Both the position numbers and the translations under genes were made by a program. A stretch of 64,000 bases of DNA from Palsa-1447 sp964509885 (lineage in GTDB: Bacteria > Verrucomicrobiota > Verrucomicrobiia > Opitutales > Opitutaceae): the NCBI GenBank assembly GCA_964509885.1, contig CAZDZL010000014.1:1-64000 (forward strand), in the 5' to 3' direction. Every line of letters begins with the position of its first letter. Within the stretch, counting starts at the first letter, position 1. Below, one piece after another: positions 8,662 through 18,355 of this stretch. Under the pieces are notes generated by a model. It was not told where the DNA came from. It did no database searches and saw only the letters and a list, made by a program, of their open reading frames with translations.

Positions 8662-10977
8662 ATGCCCACGGACCGCCTCAGCCGCCGAGCCCTCGCCCTC
8701 CTCCTCGCCCTCGCCGCGGCCTGCGGCGCGGGGGCGGACCCCCTCTCGAAGAAGACCGATGTCGACTTCTACCGCGACGTGCTCAGCCGCGACCTGCACG
8801 GCCTGGCGACCCGGTCCGACGGCCGCCTGGTCGCGGGGCCGGTCCTCACGGACCTGGCGGGCAAGGCGCCGAGCGAGCTCTTGTGGTGCCTCGAGCCCGC
8901 GCCCGGCGGGAAGTGGCTCGTCGGTGGCGGGCCGGGCGGGCGGATCATGGAGGTCACGGCCGACCTCGCGGCGGGCACCTATGCGTCGAAGGACGTCGTC
9001 CGGATACCGGACGTCCAGGTCTACGCGCTCAAGGCGCTCCCGGACGGGGGCATCCTCGCGGGAACCTCCCCGAGCGGGGGCCTCTACCTGGTGCGCGCCG
9101 GAAAGGTCGTCGCCCGCACGGGGCTTCCCGCGGATTCCCTCTTCGACATCGTGGTGCTTGACGGCGGCGCGTCCGCGCTCGTCGCGACGGGCAACCCCGG
9201 GCGCATCTACAGCGTCGACCTCGCCAAGTTCTCGGCGGCCGGGGTCTCCGCGGGGAAGACCGCGGACGACAAGGCCCTCGCGGCGAGGGGCGTCACCCTC
9301 TTCGGCGAGGTGAGCGACAGGAACCTGCGCCGGATCGCGAGGCTTTCCGACGGCAGGATCGCGGCGGGGTCGGCGCCGAAGGGCAACATCTACCTCTTCG
9401 ACGCCAAGGGCGGCTCCCCCTACATCGCCCAGGAGAACCACGAGGCCGAGGTGACCGACCTGCTGGCCGACCCCAAGGGGGGGTATTTTGCGGCGATCGT
9501 CTTCTCGGGGGGCGAGATACACCCCGTGCAGTCCAGCATCCAGGTCGCGGCGCCCGCGGAGGCGCCGCCGGCCCTCGGCGTGTCTGGCCAGGCGCCGACG
9601 CCGGCCGGGGGCGCGAAGCCCAAGGAAAACACGATCGAGCTCCTGAGCGCGACGCCCACGGTCGAGCGCTTCGCGGGCCGCAGCACGCTGCAGTGGTTCT
9701 CGCCCGACGGGTTCCCCGAGTCGCTCATGGCGCGCCCGGGCGTCGCCTTCTACAGGATCTGCCGCAGGGACGACATGCTCGTGGTCTCGGGGGGCGAACT
9801 GGGCGAGATGTCGGGCTTCGACCTGAGGAACCGGTTCTCGCTCACGTTCTCGGGAAGCGCGTCCGCGCAGGTGAACGCGCTGGAGCCTGTGCCGGGTTCC
9901 CCGGGGAAGTTCTTCGCGATACGCAACAACGCGCCGGGCTTCGCCCTCCTGGATTTTGACGCCGCCGCGCCGCGGACGGCGGAGACCAAGCGCGTGGACC
10001 TCGGCGCCCCGGCCCGGCTGGGCGCCCTTCGCCTCAACCGCGTGCGGGACGTCGACACCTCCCAGCTCTCCATCTCGGTGCGCACCACGAACGGCTCCGG
10101 CGAGACGGACGGCTGGAGCCCGTGGATCCCCATGGCCGAGGCCGATGGGTGGCGGGCGTCCGCTCCGACCGGCCGCTACGCCGAGTTCAAGCTGTCCCTG
10201 CCGGCCGCGTCGGCCCCGACGCTCGAGATCGACAGGGCCTCGGCCTATTTCCTCACGCAGAACCACCGGCCGACGCTCCAGGACTTCCGGGTGCTGTCGC
10301 CCAACTTCGCGATCGTCGTGCCGCCCGAGATGCCGCCGCCCGTCGTGACGACGGTCGGCCAGCTGATCCAGTCGAACGAGCACGAGGGCGCCTCCCGCAA
10401 GTCGGGGTTCAACGGGAGCCAGATCGTCGCCTCGCCGGGGACGCGCGTCGTCTTCTGGACCGTGAACGACGCCGACGGCGACAACCTGACCTACACCTTC
10501 TCGATCCGACACGAGGGCGACGCGGCGTGGACGGACCTGTCCGTGGACAGCCCGGAGTCGTTCGTCCAGTTCGAGACGCTCCACCTCCAGGAGGGGACGT
10601 GGTTCACGCGGCTGGTGGCCACGCAGGCGGCCCCGAGGCCCGCGGCCGAGCGCCTCACCGTCACGTTTGAGACCGACGACCTCGTTGTCGACCACACGCC
10701 CCCGGTCATCGGCGAGGCCTCCGTGCGGCGCGACGCGGGCAAGCTTGTCGTGACCGTTCGCGGCAGGGACGCGCTCTCGCTCCTGGACGGCGCGGAGTTC
10801 TCCTTCAACAACGGCGTCCACGAGGTGGTGGAGCAGCCGGCCGACGGCATCCTCGACGGCCGAGAGGAGACCTTCGTCCTCGAGCTTCCGCTCGCCCGCC
10901 TGGCGGGCGCGACGTCGGTCGAGGTCACCCTCTACGACGCGGCCGGCAACGGCGCCACCCGCCGCATCGGGCTCTGA
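8662..10977 (+). CDS. Secreted beta-propeller-like protein of unknown function
   Basis: This is a 771-residue exported protein with signal peptide MPTDRLSRRALALLLALAAA, cleaved near Ala/Gly 22-25. The region of about 45-440 is made of repeating short beta-strand units of the kind LPDGGILAGTSPSGGLYLV and LSDGRIAAGSAPKGNIYLFD, which look like propeller blades. The C-terminal part (about 470-770) reads as immunoglobulin/fibronectin-like beta domains, with phrases such as WTVNDADGDNLTYTFSIRHE and DHTPPVIGEASV. I do not recognise a catalytic motif. It lies 23 bases after the S55 peptidase gene and is probably co-expressed with it; a substrate-display or scaffold role is a guess. Confidence 0.6.
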   Translation: MPTDRLSRRALALLLALAAACGAGADPLSKKTDVDFYRDVLSRDLHGLATRSDGRLVAGPVLTDLAGKAPSELLWCLEPAPGGKWLVGGGPGGRIMEVTADLAAGTYASKDVVRIPDVQVYALKALPDGGILAGTSPSGGLYLVRAGKVVARTGLPADSLFDIVVLDGGASALVATGNPGRIYSVDLAKFSAAGVSAGKTADDKALAARGVTLFGEVSDRNLRRIARLSDGRIAAGSAPKGNIYLFDAKGGSPYIAQENHEAEVTDLLADPKGGYFAAIVFSGGEIHPVQSSIQVAAPAEAPPALGVSGQAPTPAGGAKPKENTIELLSATPTVERFAGRSTLQWFSPDGFPESLMARPGVAFYRICRRDDMLVVSGGELGEMSGFDLRNRFSLTFSGSASAQVNALEPVPGSPGKFFAIRNNAPGFALLDFDAAAPRTAETKRVDLGAPARLGALRLNRVRDVDTSQLSISVRTTNGSGETDGWSPWIPMAEADGWRASAPTGRYAEFKLSLPAASAPTLEIDRASAYFLTQNHRPTLQDFRVLSPNFAIVVPPEMPPPVVTTVGQLIQSNEHEGASRKSGFNGSQIVASPGTRVVFWTVNDADGDNLTYTFSIRHEGDAAWTDLSVDSPESFVQFETLHLQEGTWFTRLVATQAAPRPAAERLTVTFETDDLVVDHTPPVIGEASVRRDAGKLVVTVRGRDALSLLDGAEFSFNNGVHEVVEQPADGILDGREETFVLELPLARLAGATSVEVTLYDAAGNGATRRIGL

Positions 10978-10985
10978 GGCGCCCC

Positions 10986-11936
10986 TCAGGCCCTCGGGTG
11001 GGCCTTGTTGTACACGTCCTTCAGGCGGGCGATGCTCACGTGCGTGTAGACCTGGGTCGTCACGAGCTGGGCGTGCCCCAGGAGCTCCTGCACGATCCGC
11101 AGGTCCGCGCCGGCGTTCAGCAGGTGGGTCGCGTACGAGTGCCTCAGCTTGTGCGGCGTCAGGTCGGGCGGCAGCCCCGCGAGCGCGAGGTGGCGCTTCA
11201 GCATGAGCTGGACGGCGCGCACGCTCATCCGGCCCCCGCCCGGGTTCGTGAGGACGGGATCGGCGCGGCCCGCTCCCGGGGCGAACTCGTCCCGGAACCG
11301 CGCGAGGACCGCGCACGCGGTCTTGCCGAGGGGGCAGACGCGCTGCTTGCGGCCCTTGCCCGTCACGCGCGCGACGCCCTCGCCGAGCTCGACGTCCCCG
11401 TGGTTGAGCCCCACCAGCTCGCTCACGCGAAGGCCCGCCCCGTAGAGGAGCTCCATCGCGAGCCTGTCGCGCCACGCCGTGAAGGCGTCGCAGCCCCCGG
11501 CCTTCAGCAGGCGCTCGGGGCTCGCCAGGAGGGTGCGCGCCTGCTCCTCCGTGAGGAACTGCGGCAGGCGCTTCTCGAGCTTGGGCAGTGGGGCGCCGGC
11601 GAAGGGGTTCCGCTTGAGGCGGCCCTCCCTCATCCAGTAGCGGAAGAGCGCCCTCAGGCCGGACACGTGGTTGTGGAGCGTGCGCCGCCCGTAGCGGCGC
11701 TGCGCCTCGATCACGAAGTCGCGCACCTCGCGGGGGCCCAGGGCGTCCATCCCCTTCCTCCAGAGTCCCGCCGCCGCCATCCACCTGTAGAAGTCCTCGA
11801 ACGCAGCGCGGTAGTTGCGCACCGTGTAGGCCGAGCACCGGCGCTCGCGCAGCAGGTGGCCGCCGAACGGCGCCCACCAGGTGGCGACGACCTCCTCAGG
11901 CGGTGGCTCGCGCTTCCCGGGCTTGTCCTTCGGCAT
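10986..11936 (-). CDS. xerD: XerC/XerD-type tyrosine recombinase
   Basis: It is a site-specific recombinase predicted to resolve chromosome dimers. From the ATG giving MPKDKPGKREPPPEE it is 316 residues long. The N-terminal core-binding SAM-like domain is at about 20-105, and the catalytic domain has Arg170 (GAGLRVSELVGL), Lys194, His262-x-x-Arg265 (HKLRHSYATHLL), His288 (LLGHAQ) and the nucleophile Tyr297 (TQVYTHV). The tail after the tyrosine is short, as in Xer proteins and unlike most phage integrases. Its start lies inside the last 41 bases of mazG, so the two genes are coupled. XerC versus XerD cannot be decided here. Nothing around it suggests an integrated element. Confidence 0.88.
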   Translation of the reverse strand: MPKDKPGKREPPPEEVVATWWAPFGGHLLRERRCSAYTVRNYRAAFEDFYRWMAAAGLWRKGMDALGPREVRDFVIEAQRRYGRRTLHNHVSGLRALFRYWMREGRLKRNPFAGAPLPKLEKRLPQFLTEEQARTLLASPERLLKAGGCDAFTAWRDRLAMELLYGAGLRVSELVGLNHGDVELGEGVARVTGKGRKQRVCPLGKTACAVLARFRDEFAPGAGRADPVLTNPGGGRMSVRAVQLMLKRHLALAGLPPDLTPHKLRHSYATHLLNAGADLRIVQELLGHAQLVTTQVYTHVSIARLKDVYNKAHPRA

Positions 11937-12573
11937 GGCGCATGAGCCCGTCCGCGTGCCGGCGAAGCGAGCCCTCGGGGTCGAGGCCCCTCGACTGGGC
12001 CGCGGCGGCGATCTCAAAGAGGGTCCGCCCCAGGGTCTCGGCGTCCATCCCGTCCGCCAGCCGCTGCACCGCGGCAGCGTCGGCGCCCGACCCGGCGACG
12101 AGCCCCTTCTTCACCACCTGCTTCCAGACGGATTCCGCGTACATGAGCGCGGGCAGGCGCGGCGGCAGCTCCTTGAAGGTCGGCGCCGGGGCGTGGCCCT
12201 GGGCCTTCTTCTCCCGGGCCTTGATCTCCTCCCACTGGGTCAGCACCTGCTCGGAGGTCTCGAGCCTCCCCTCGCCGAAGACGTGCGGGTGGCGGCGGAC
12301 CAGCTTCTCGTTCACCTCGCGGGCGACCGCCTCGAGGTCGAAGTGCCCCGCCTCCTCGGCCAGCTGCGCGTGGAAGATCACCTGGATCAGCACGTCGCCG
12401 AGCTCCTCGCGCATGTGGGGCAGGTCGAGGCGGTCGATCGTGTCGAGGAGCTCGCTGCACTCGTCGATGAGGCAGCGCGCCAGGCTCTGGTGGGTCTGCT
12501 CCTGGTCCCAGGGGCAGCCGCCCGGGCCCCTCAGCCGCGCAATGGTCCCGCGCAGTTCGTCGATGGCGCTCAT
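11896..12573 (-). CDS. mazG: MazG-family nucleoside triphosphate pyrophosphohydrolase
   Basis: It is predicted to hydrolyse nucleoside triphosphates to monophosphates and pyrophosphate, a nucleotide-pool cleaning or stress role. The start at MSAIDELRGTI places the signature GGCPWDQEQTHQSL and the helix DECSELLDTID in the usual N-terminal position. The metal-binding EELGDVLIQVIFHAQ is the second landmark. At 225 residues it matches the lower end of the tandem-domain family. Upstream in-frame codons would add 87 residues with no resemblance to the family, so I rejected the longer start. The gene is divergent from trpC with 76 bases between the starts, and its end overlaps the recombinase start. 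Confidence 0.9.
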   Translation of the reverse strand: MSAIDELRGTIARLRGPGGCPWDQEQTHQSLARCLIDECSELLDTIDRLDLPHMREELGDVLIQVIFHAQLAEEAGHFDLEAVAREVNEKLVRRHPHVFGEGRLETSEQVLTQWEEIKAREKKAQGHAPAPTFKELPPRLPALMYAESVWKQVVKKGLVAGSGADAAAVQRLADGMDAETLGRTLFEIAAAAQSRGLDPEGSLRRHADGLMRHAEGQAREARATA

Positions 12574-12649
12574 GGCCGGGAGGATGGGCCCCTTTGGAGG
12601 GCCAAGACAAGGGATTCTGGTCTGGTTTTCGCGCGCCGGGTGATGTTTC

Positions 12650-13459
12650 GTGGGAGGCGTGCAGGACAAGCTCACGGAAATCATGGAGTGGAAGCGCCGG
12701 GAGATCGCCCCGAGGATCCGGGACGTCCCCGAGAGGGAGCTTTCGCGCCTCGACGCGTCGCTCCCGAGGCCCCCCTCGTTCGCGGCGGCGCTGGAGCGTG
12801 CCGACGGGCGGCTCGCGGTCATCGCCGAGATCAAGCGGCGGTCGCCGTCGGCCGGGGAGATCGCCGCGGGCGCCTCGGCGGTCGACCAGGCGGGCGTCTA
12901 CCTGGCGGCGGGCGCCGACGCCCTCTCGGTCCTGACCGACGCGAAGTACTTCGGGGGGTCGCTGGACGACCTGCGCGGCGTGACCGCGGGCTTCAGGGCC
13001 TCGGGCCGGGGCCTGCCCTGCCTGAGGAAGGACTTCATGGTGCACCCGGTCCAGGTGCTCGAGGCCCGCGAGGCCGGCGCGAGCGCGATCCTCATCATCG
13101 TGCGGGCCCTGGATGACGCCGAGATCGCGGCCCTTCACGGCGCGGCGGGGGCCGCGGGGCTGGACGCGCTCTTCGAGGTGCACGAGGAGGGCGAGATCGC
13201 GCGCGCCGCGGCGCACGGCGCCCGGCTGATCGGGGTCAACAACCGCGACCTCGCGGTCTTCACGACCGACCTGGCGCTCAGCGAGCGCCTGTTCGCGCGG
13301 TTCCCGGCGGGCGCCGTCGCGGTGAGCGAGAGCGGGATCAGCACGGCTGCGGACGCGGGCCGGGTCCGGCGGGCCGGCGCGCGCGCCGTCCTCGTGGGCG
13401 AGGCCCTCATGCGCTCCCCGGACCCGGCCGCGCTCATCGCCTCGTTCCGCTCCGCCTAG
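12650..13459 (+). CDS. trpC: Indole-3-glycerol phosphate synthase
   Basis: It closes the indole ring in tryptophan synthesis by converting carboxyphenylaminodeoxyribulose phosphate to indole-3-glycerol phosphate. The 269-residue TIM barrel carries AEIKRRSPSAGEI (Lys62), LRKDFMVHPVQV, ILIIVRAL, LIGVNNRDL and VSESGI, all standard active-site strands. It is a stand-alone enzyme with no fused TrpF domain, which agrees with a separate trpF at the right end of the window. The start is GTG; a second in-frame GTG lies nine bases on. It is followed 12 bases later by rsmA, so the tryptophan genes are scattered rather than in one operon. Confidence 0.96.
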   Translation: MGGVQDKLTEIMEWKRREIAPRIRDVPERELSRLDASLPRPPSFAAALERADGRLAVIAEIKRRSPSAGEIAAGASAVDQAGVYLAAGADALSVLTDAKYFGGSLDDLRGVTAGFRASGRGLPCLRKDFMVHPVQVLEAREAGASAILIIVRALDDAEIAALHGAAGAAGLDALFEVHEEGEIARAAAHGARLIGVNNRDLAVFTTDLALSERLFARFPAGAVAVSESGISTAADAGRVRRAGARAVLVGEALMRSPDPAALIASFRSA

Positions 13460-13471
13460 CGCGGCCGACCG

Positions 13472-14314
13472 ATGGCCCTCACCCCGACCGAGACACGCGG
13501 CCTGCTCGCGCAGCTCGGGCACGCCCCGAAGCGCTTCCTCGGGCAGAACTTCCTCGTGGACGGCAACATCGTGCGCAAGTCGCTCGAGCTGGCCGAGGTC
13601 GCCCGCGGCGACGCCGTTGTGGAGATCGGCCCGGGGCTTGGCACCCTGACCGGCGCCCTCCTCGAGGCCGGCGCCGAGGTCTGGGCGGTGGAGACGGACC
13701 GCACGCTCCACGCGCACCTGGAGGCGGGGCTGGCGGCGCGGTTCCCGGGGACGCTCCACCTCGCCGAGGGGGACGCCGTCGAGCTGCCGCTCGCGGGGAT
13801 CCCCGGCGACCGGGCCCGGGAGTGCAAGGTGGTGGCCAACCTGCCCTACGCGATCTCGACGCCGTGGATGGACGCCGTCCTCTCGGGGCCCCTTCCGTCG
13901 CGCATGGTCCTCATGCTCCAGCGCGAGGCGGCCGACCGCTACGGCGCCTCGCCCGGCACGAAGAGCTTCGGGGCCATCTCGATCTTCCTGCAGGCGGCCT
14001 ATGACTTCGCGCCGGGCCACCGCGTCAGCGCGGCATGCTTCCACCCGAGGCCCGACGTGGACTCCACGCTCCTCAACCTGGCGAGGAAGGCGCAGCCGTT
14101 CGTGTTCAGCCCGGGGGATAAGGCGCTGATCCGCAGGTGCTTTCAGCAGCGCCGCAAGCAGATCGGCGCCGTGATCCGGGAGGTCATTCCGGACCGCGAG
14201 GCCAAATGGCGGGAACTTCTGGGGTCCGAAGGATTTCTATCCACCGTGCGGGCCGAGGCCCTGCCTGTCGCGCTATGGATCAAGCTTGTGTCCGCGCGCC
14301 CAGGCGCGGCTTGA
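13472..14314 (+). CDS. rsmA: 16S rRNA (adenine1518/1519-N6) dimethyltransferase
   Basis: It methylates two adenines in the 3'-terminal hairpin of 16S rRNA late in small-subunit assembly. The 280-residue protein opens with the typical KRFLGQNFLVD (20-30), then the SAM-binding EIGPGLGTLT (51-60) and the catalytic NLPY at 123-126, and ends with the helical RNA-binding domain (CFHPRPDVDSTLL, then FQQRRKQIGAVI). The ATG start lies 12 bases after trpC. The next gene downstream encodes an exported protein and is probably read from the same message. Confidence 0.96.
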   Translation: MALTPTETRGLLAQLGHAPKRFLGQNFLVDGNIVRKSLELAEVARGDAVVEIGPGLGTLTGALLEAGAEVWAVETDRTLHAHLEAGLAARFPGTLHLAEGDAVELPLAGIPGDRARECKVVANLPYAISTPWMDAVLSGPLPSRMVLMLQREAADRYGASPGTKSFGAISIFLQAAYDFAPGHRVSAACFHPRPDVDSTLLNLARKAQPFVFSPGDKALIRRCFQQRRKQIGAVIREVIPDREAKWRELLGSEGFLSTVRAEALPVALWIKLVSARPGAA

Positions 14315-14355
14315 GTCGCAAGGCCCGCTTATCCAACCTCAAGAGGAACCTGAAG

Positions 14356-15057
14356 ATGCTCAGAGCCCTATCCCTAGTCGCGCTGGCCGCCGCGGTCCTT
14401 CCAGCCCGCGCCGAGGACGCGTCCAAGGCGCTTGCCGGCAGCGTGGAGGGGAGCACCTACGTGTCCCCCACGGGAGCCTTCAGGATGGAGATCCCGGTCC
14501 TGCCCTCGCTCGGGGGCGAGGTCCACGACACGAGCACCGTGGTCACCTTCAGGGACGGCTTCGGGCTGCAGGTGAGCGTGGGCGCGTTCGTCCACGACGC
14601 CACCCAGCGCTGGGAGCTCTCGACGCGGGGCATCAAGGACTACCTGATTCACTTCTTCGGCACCTACGTGCTCGCGGACTTCAAGCGCTTCTGCCCGGAG
14701 ACCACGCTCGAGAGCGCCGGGTTCTCGGCCGACTTCGAGGACGGGGCGCTCTTCACCTACATCCTGATGCCCGGCGGCTCCATGTTCTCCCCGCCGCAGG
14801 TCTTCGGCGCGGCGGCCTCCGCGCCGCCCGTGGCGAAGCGCGGCAACCTCGTGTTCGTGAAGTACGGGTACACGTACGTGATCAGCACCGAGCTCTCCGA
14901 GCGGGTGACCGAGGGCTCGCGCTACGCAAAGACCCCCGAGGAGGAGGACCTGATCCTGAGAAACCGGCTGGCCGACGTCGTGAAGAAGATGGAGTTCACG
15001 AGGCCCGCACCCGCCAGGGCCGCGGACGCGGCCCCGGCGACCCCTAAATCACCATGA
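14356..15057 (+). CDS. Exported protein of unknown function
   Basis: This 233-residue protein begins with a clear signal peptide (MLRALSLVALAAAVLPARA). The start is supported by a GAGG-containing stretch about 10 bases upstream; longer in-frame starts would run through rsmA. The mature part reads as alternating beta strands and short helices (TYVSPTGAFRMEIP, VVTFRDGFGLQVSVGAFV) and ends in a low-complexity Ala/Pro tail. I do not recognise a family. Its TGA overlaps the ATG of the following small membrane protein gene, so the two are translationally coupled and may work together at the envelope. Confidence 0.7.
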   Translation: MLRALSLVALAAAVLPARAEDASKALAGSVEGSTYVSPTGAFRMEIPVLPSLGGEVHDTSTVVTFRDGFGLQVSVGAFVHDATQRWELSTRGIKDYLIHFFGTYVLADFKRFCPETTLESAGFSADFEDGALFTYILMPGGSMFSPPQVFGAAASAPPVAKRGNLVFVKYGYTYVISTELSERVTEGSRYAKTPEEEDLILRNRLADVVKKMEFTRPAPARAADAAPATPKSP

Positions 15058-15302
15058 CACTCCTCAGCTTCATCGAGTTCCTGATCATCGGCGGCGTCGC
15101 GGGCTGGATAGCCGGCCTGATCACGAAGGGCAGCGGCTTCGGCGTCGGCGGCAACATCCTGGTCGGCATCGTCGGGGCCTTCCTGGGCGGCCTCTGCTTC
15201 GGGCTCCTCGGGATCGTGGCCTTCGGCCTCATCGGCCGGCTGATCTTCGCGGTGCTGGGCGCGCTTCTCTTTATCTGGCTCCTCGGCAAGATGAGGAAAT
15301 AG
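15054..15302 (+). CDS. GlsB/YeaQ/YmgE-like small membrane protein
   Basis: This 82-residue, very hydrophobic protein is rich in glycine and has about three membrane segments. The opening IIGGVAGWIAGLITKGSGFGVGGNILVGIVGAFLGG, spread over residues 11-46, matches the Gly-rich pattern of the transglycosylase-associated (GlsB/YeaQ/YmgE) family of stress-related inner-membrane proteins. Its molecular role is not established even in model organisms. The start overlaps the stop of the exported protein gene by 4 bases (ATGA). It runs toward icd, with only 27 bases between the stop codons. Confidence 0.8.
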   Translation: MTLLSFIEFLIIGGVAGWIAGLITKGSGFGVGGNILVGIVGAFLGGLCFGLLGIVAFGLIGRLIFAVLGALLFIWLLGKMRK

Positions 15303-15329
15303 GGCGCGCCCCGGCACCCGGGCCCGCGC

Positions 15330-16646
<1,317 letters not shown>

Positions 16647-16677
16647 GGTTGAAATCCTATCTGGGTTTGCCGCCGCC

Positions 16678-17883
16678 TCAAGCCTTGAGGCCCCGGCAGA
16701 AGGCCGCGAGCCTCGCGAGCCCCTTCGTGATGACCTCGTCGCTCGTGGCGTAGCTCATGCGCAGGTAGCCCTCGGCGCCGAAGGCGAGTCCCGGGACGGC
16801 CGCGACCTTCTCGGTCTCGAGGAGCCTCTCGCAGAACTCGACCGAGCCCAGGCCGAAGCTCGAGACGTTGGGGAACAGGTAGAAGGCGCCCTGCGCGAGC
16901 ACGCAGGAGACGCCGGGGATGGCCGAGAGCCCGCGGTGCAGCAGGAGCCGGCGCCTGTCGAAGGCCACCAGCATCTTCTCGAGGGAGGCCCGGGTCTTCT
17001 CGGTCTCCCTGAGGGCGGCGAGGGCCCCGTACTGGGCGAAGGCGGTCGCGTTTGACGCCGTCTGGCCCTGGATCTCAGCCACCGCCTTGGCGATCGGCGC
17101 CGGGGCGACGAGCATCCCCAGCCTCCACCCGGTCATGGAGTAGGTCTTGGAGAAGCCCGAGACGACGATCGTCCTGGCCTCGGCCTCGGGGCTGAGCGTC
17201 GCGAGGCACGTGGGGCTCAGCCCGTCGTAGACCAGCTTCTCGTACATCTCGTCCGAGAGGACGTAGAGGTTGTGGCGCACCGCCGCCTCCATGAGCGCGG
17301 CGAGCTCCTGGCGCGTGTAGACGACGCCCGTCGGGTTGCAGGGGGAGTTGAGGACGAGGAGCCGCGTCCTCGGCGTGACGGCGGCGGAAAGCCTCTCCGG
17401 CGTGAGCTTGAAGCCCGTCTTGTCCGTGCAGAGGACGGGCACGGGGACGCCGCCGGCAAGCTTCACCATCTCGGGGTAGCTCACCCAGTAGGGCGCCGGG
17501 ATGATGACCTCGTCGCCGGGCGAGCAGGTCGCCATGATGGCCAGGTAGCACGAGAACTTGCCGCCGGGGCTGACGACCACCTGCCCGGGCGCCACCTTGA
17601 GCCCGTATGAGGACGCGTACGACTCGGCGATCGCCTTGCGAAGCTCCTCGATCCCCGCCGTCGCCACGTACTTGGTCTTGCCGGACTGCAGCGCGGCGAT
17701 GCACGCGTCCTTGATGTGCTGCGGCGTGTCAAAGTCCGGCTCCCCGGCCGCGAAGCTGCAGACGTCGGCGCCCGCGGCCGCCATGGCCTTCGCCTTCGCG
17801 TCGACGGCGAGCGTCGGCGAGGGGGCGATGTTGCGGGCCCAGTTGGAGAGCGGTGGCAGGGGGGAGGAGGGCATCGGGGGCAA
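16678..17883 (-). CDS. Class I aminotransferase, probable aspartate aminotransferase
   Basis: It is a PLP enzyme predicted to exchange amino groups between aspartate (or a similar amino acid) and 2-oxoglutarate. The family landmarks in 401 residues are FAAGEPDFDTP (44-54), NSPCNPTG (179-186, PLP-binding Asn183), SDEMYEKLVYDG, the PLP lysine Lys246 in SGFSKTYSMTGWRLG, and the substrate-binding Arg in YLRMSYATS near the end. The pattern is that of the I-gamma subgroup typical of bacteria. The second class I aminotransferase in this window (23661) is only distantly similar, so this is not a recent duplication. Its position next to icd would suit supply of 2-oxoglutarate and glutamate. Confidence 0.9.
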   Translation of the reverse strand: MPPMPSSPLPPLSNWARNIAPSPTLAVDAKAKAMAAAGADVCSFAAGEPDFDTPQHIKDACIAALQSGKTKYVATAGIEELRKAIAESYASSYGLKVAPGQVVVSPGGKFSCYLAIMATCSPGDEVIIPAPYWVSYPEMVKLAGGVPVPVLCTDKTGFKLTPERLSAAVTPRTRLLVLNSPCNPTGVVYTRQELAALMEAAVRHNLYVLSDEMYEKLVYDGLSPTCLATLSPEAEARTIVVSGFSKTYSMTGWRLGMLVAPAPIAKAVAEIQGQTASNATAFAQYGALAALRETEKTRASLEKMLVAFDRRRLLLHRGLSAIPGVSCVLAQGAFYLFPNVSSFGLGSVEFCERLLETEKVAAVPGLAFGAEGYLRMSYATSDEVITKGLARLAAFCRGLKA

Positions 17884-17970
17884 AGGGTCCCATCAAAAGG
17901 ACGCAAGGGCCCGGAACGCAAGAGGGGAGCTTCCCAATCTTCTGGGGGACCGGTGTCCCCTCTCCCGCTC

Positions 17971-18279
17971 TCAGCGGGACTTGGGTTTCCTGGCCGGCAG
18001 GGCCTCGAGCGCGAACCGCAGGAGCTCGCCGACGCTCGCGTCCTTCTTCTTCGCGTAGCGCCTGAGCATCGCGCGCTGGTTCGAGCCGAGGCGCACCGAC
18101 ACCTGGCGGTGCGGGTCGCGCTCCGGCCTGCAGCCCTCGAAGTCGAACTTGTCGATCGCGAGGCGGACCACCTCGCTCGCCGTTTTGAGTCCGTACTTGC
18201 GCCTGTGGCTCTCGATCTTCGCGATCAGGGAGATCGGCAGATCGAACGTTAGCGGAGCCGATGCTGAACGTGTGGCCAT
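17971..18279 (-). CDS. Small protein with two ribbon-helix-helix-like units
   Basis: The protein is 102 residues long from the ATG giving MATRSASAPL; an in-frame ATG at 18306 would add nine. Two segments each look like a ribbon-helix-helix unit, a short polar beta strand followed by two helices: about 9-43 (LTFDLPISLIAKIESHRRK, then LKTASEVVRLAID) and about 59-93 (QVSVRLGSNQRAMLRRYAKK, then ASVGELLRFALE). Proteins of this fold usually have one unit and dimerise to bind DNA, so two in one chain would make a pseudo-dimer. No toxin gene adjoins it. Transcriptional regulation is the likely role; the target is unknown. Confidence 0.6.
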   Translation of the reverse strand: MATRSASAPLTFDLPISLIAKIESHRRKYGLKTASEVVRLAIDKFDFEGCRPERDPHRQVSVRLGSNQRAMLRRYAKKKDASVGELLRFALEALPARKPKSR

Positions 18280-18355
18280 GGCTTTTGGTGAACCTGAGCG
18301 GGCCATGAGCAGGCACGCGAGACGGCCCCGCCGCAACGAAATTCTTATTATTCCG

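Noticed and set aside
8536..11877. An 1113-codon open frame on the minus strand
   Set aside because: It runs antisense to the propeller protein and through the recombinase gene out of frame, and shows no family signature.
10986..11936. The tyrosine recombinase as the integrase of a genomic island
   Set aside because: The length and short C-terminal tail fit Xer. It is coupled to mazG and surrounded by housekeeping genes, and no attachment-site repeat or tRNA is near.
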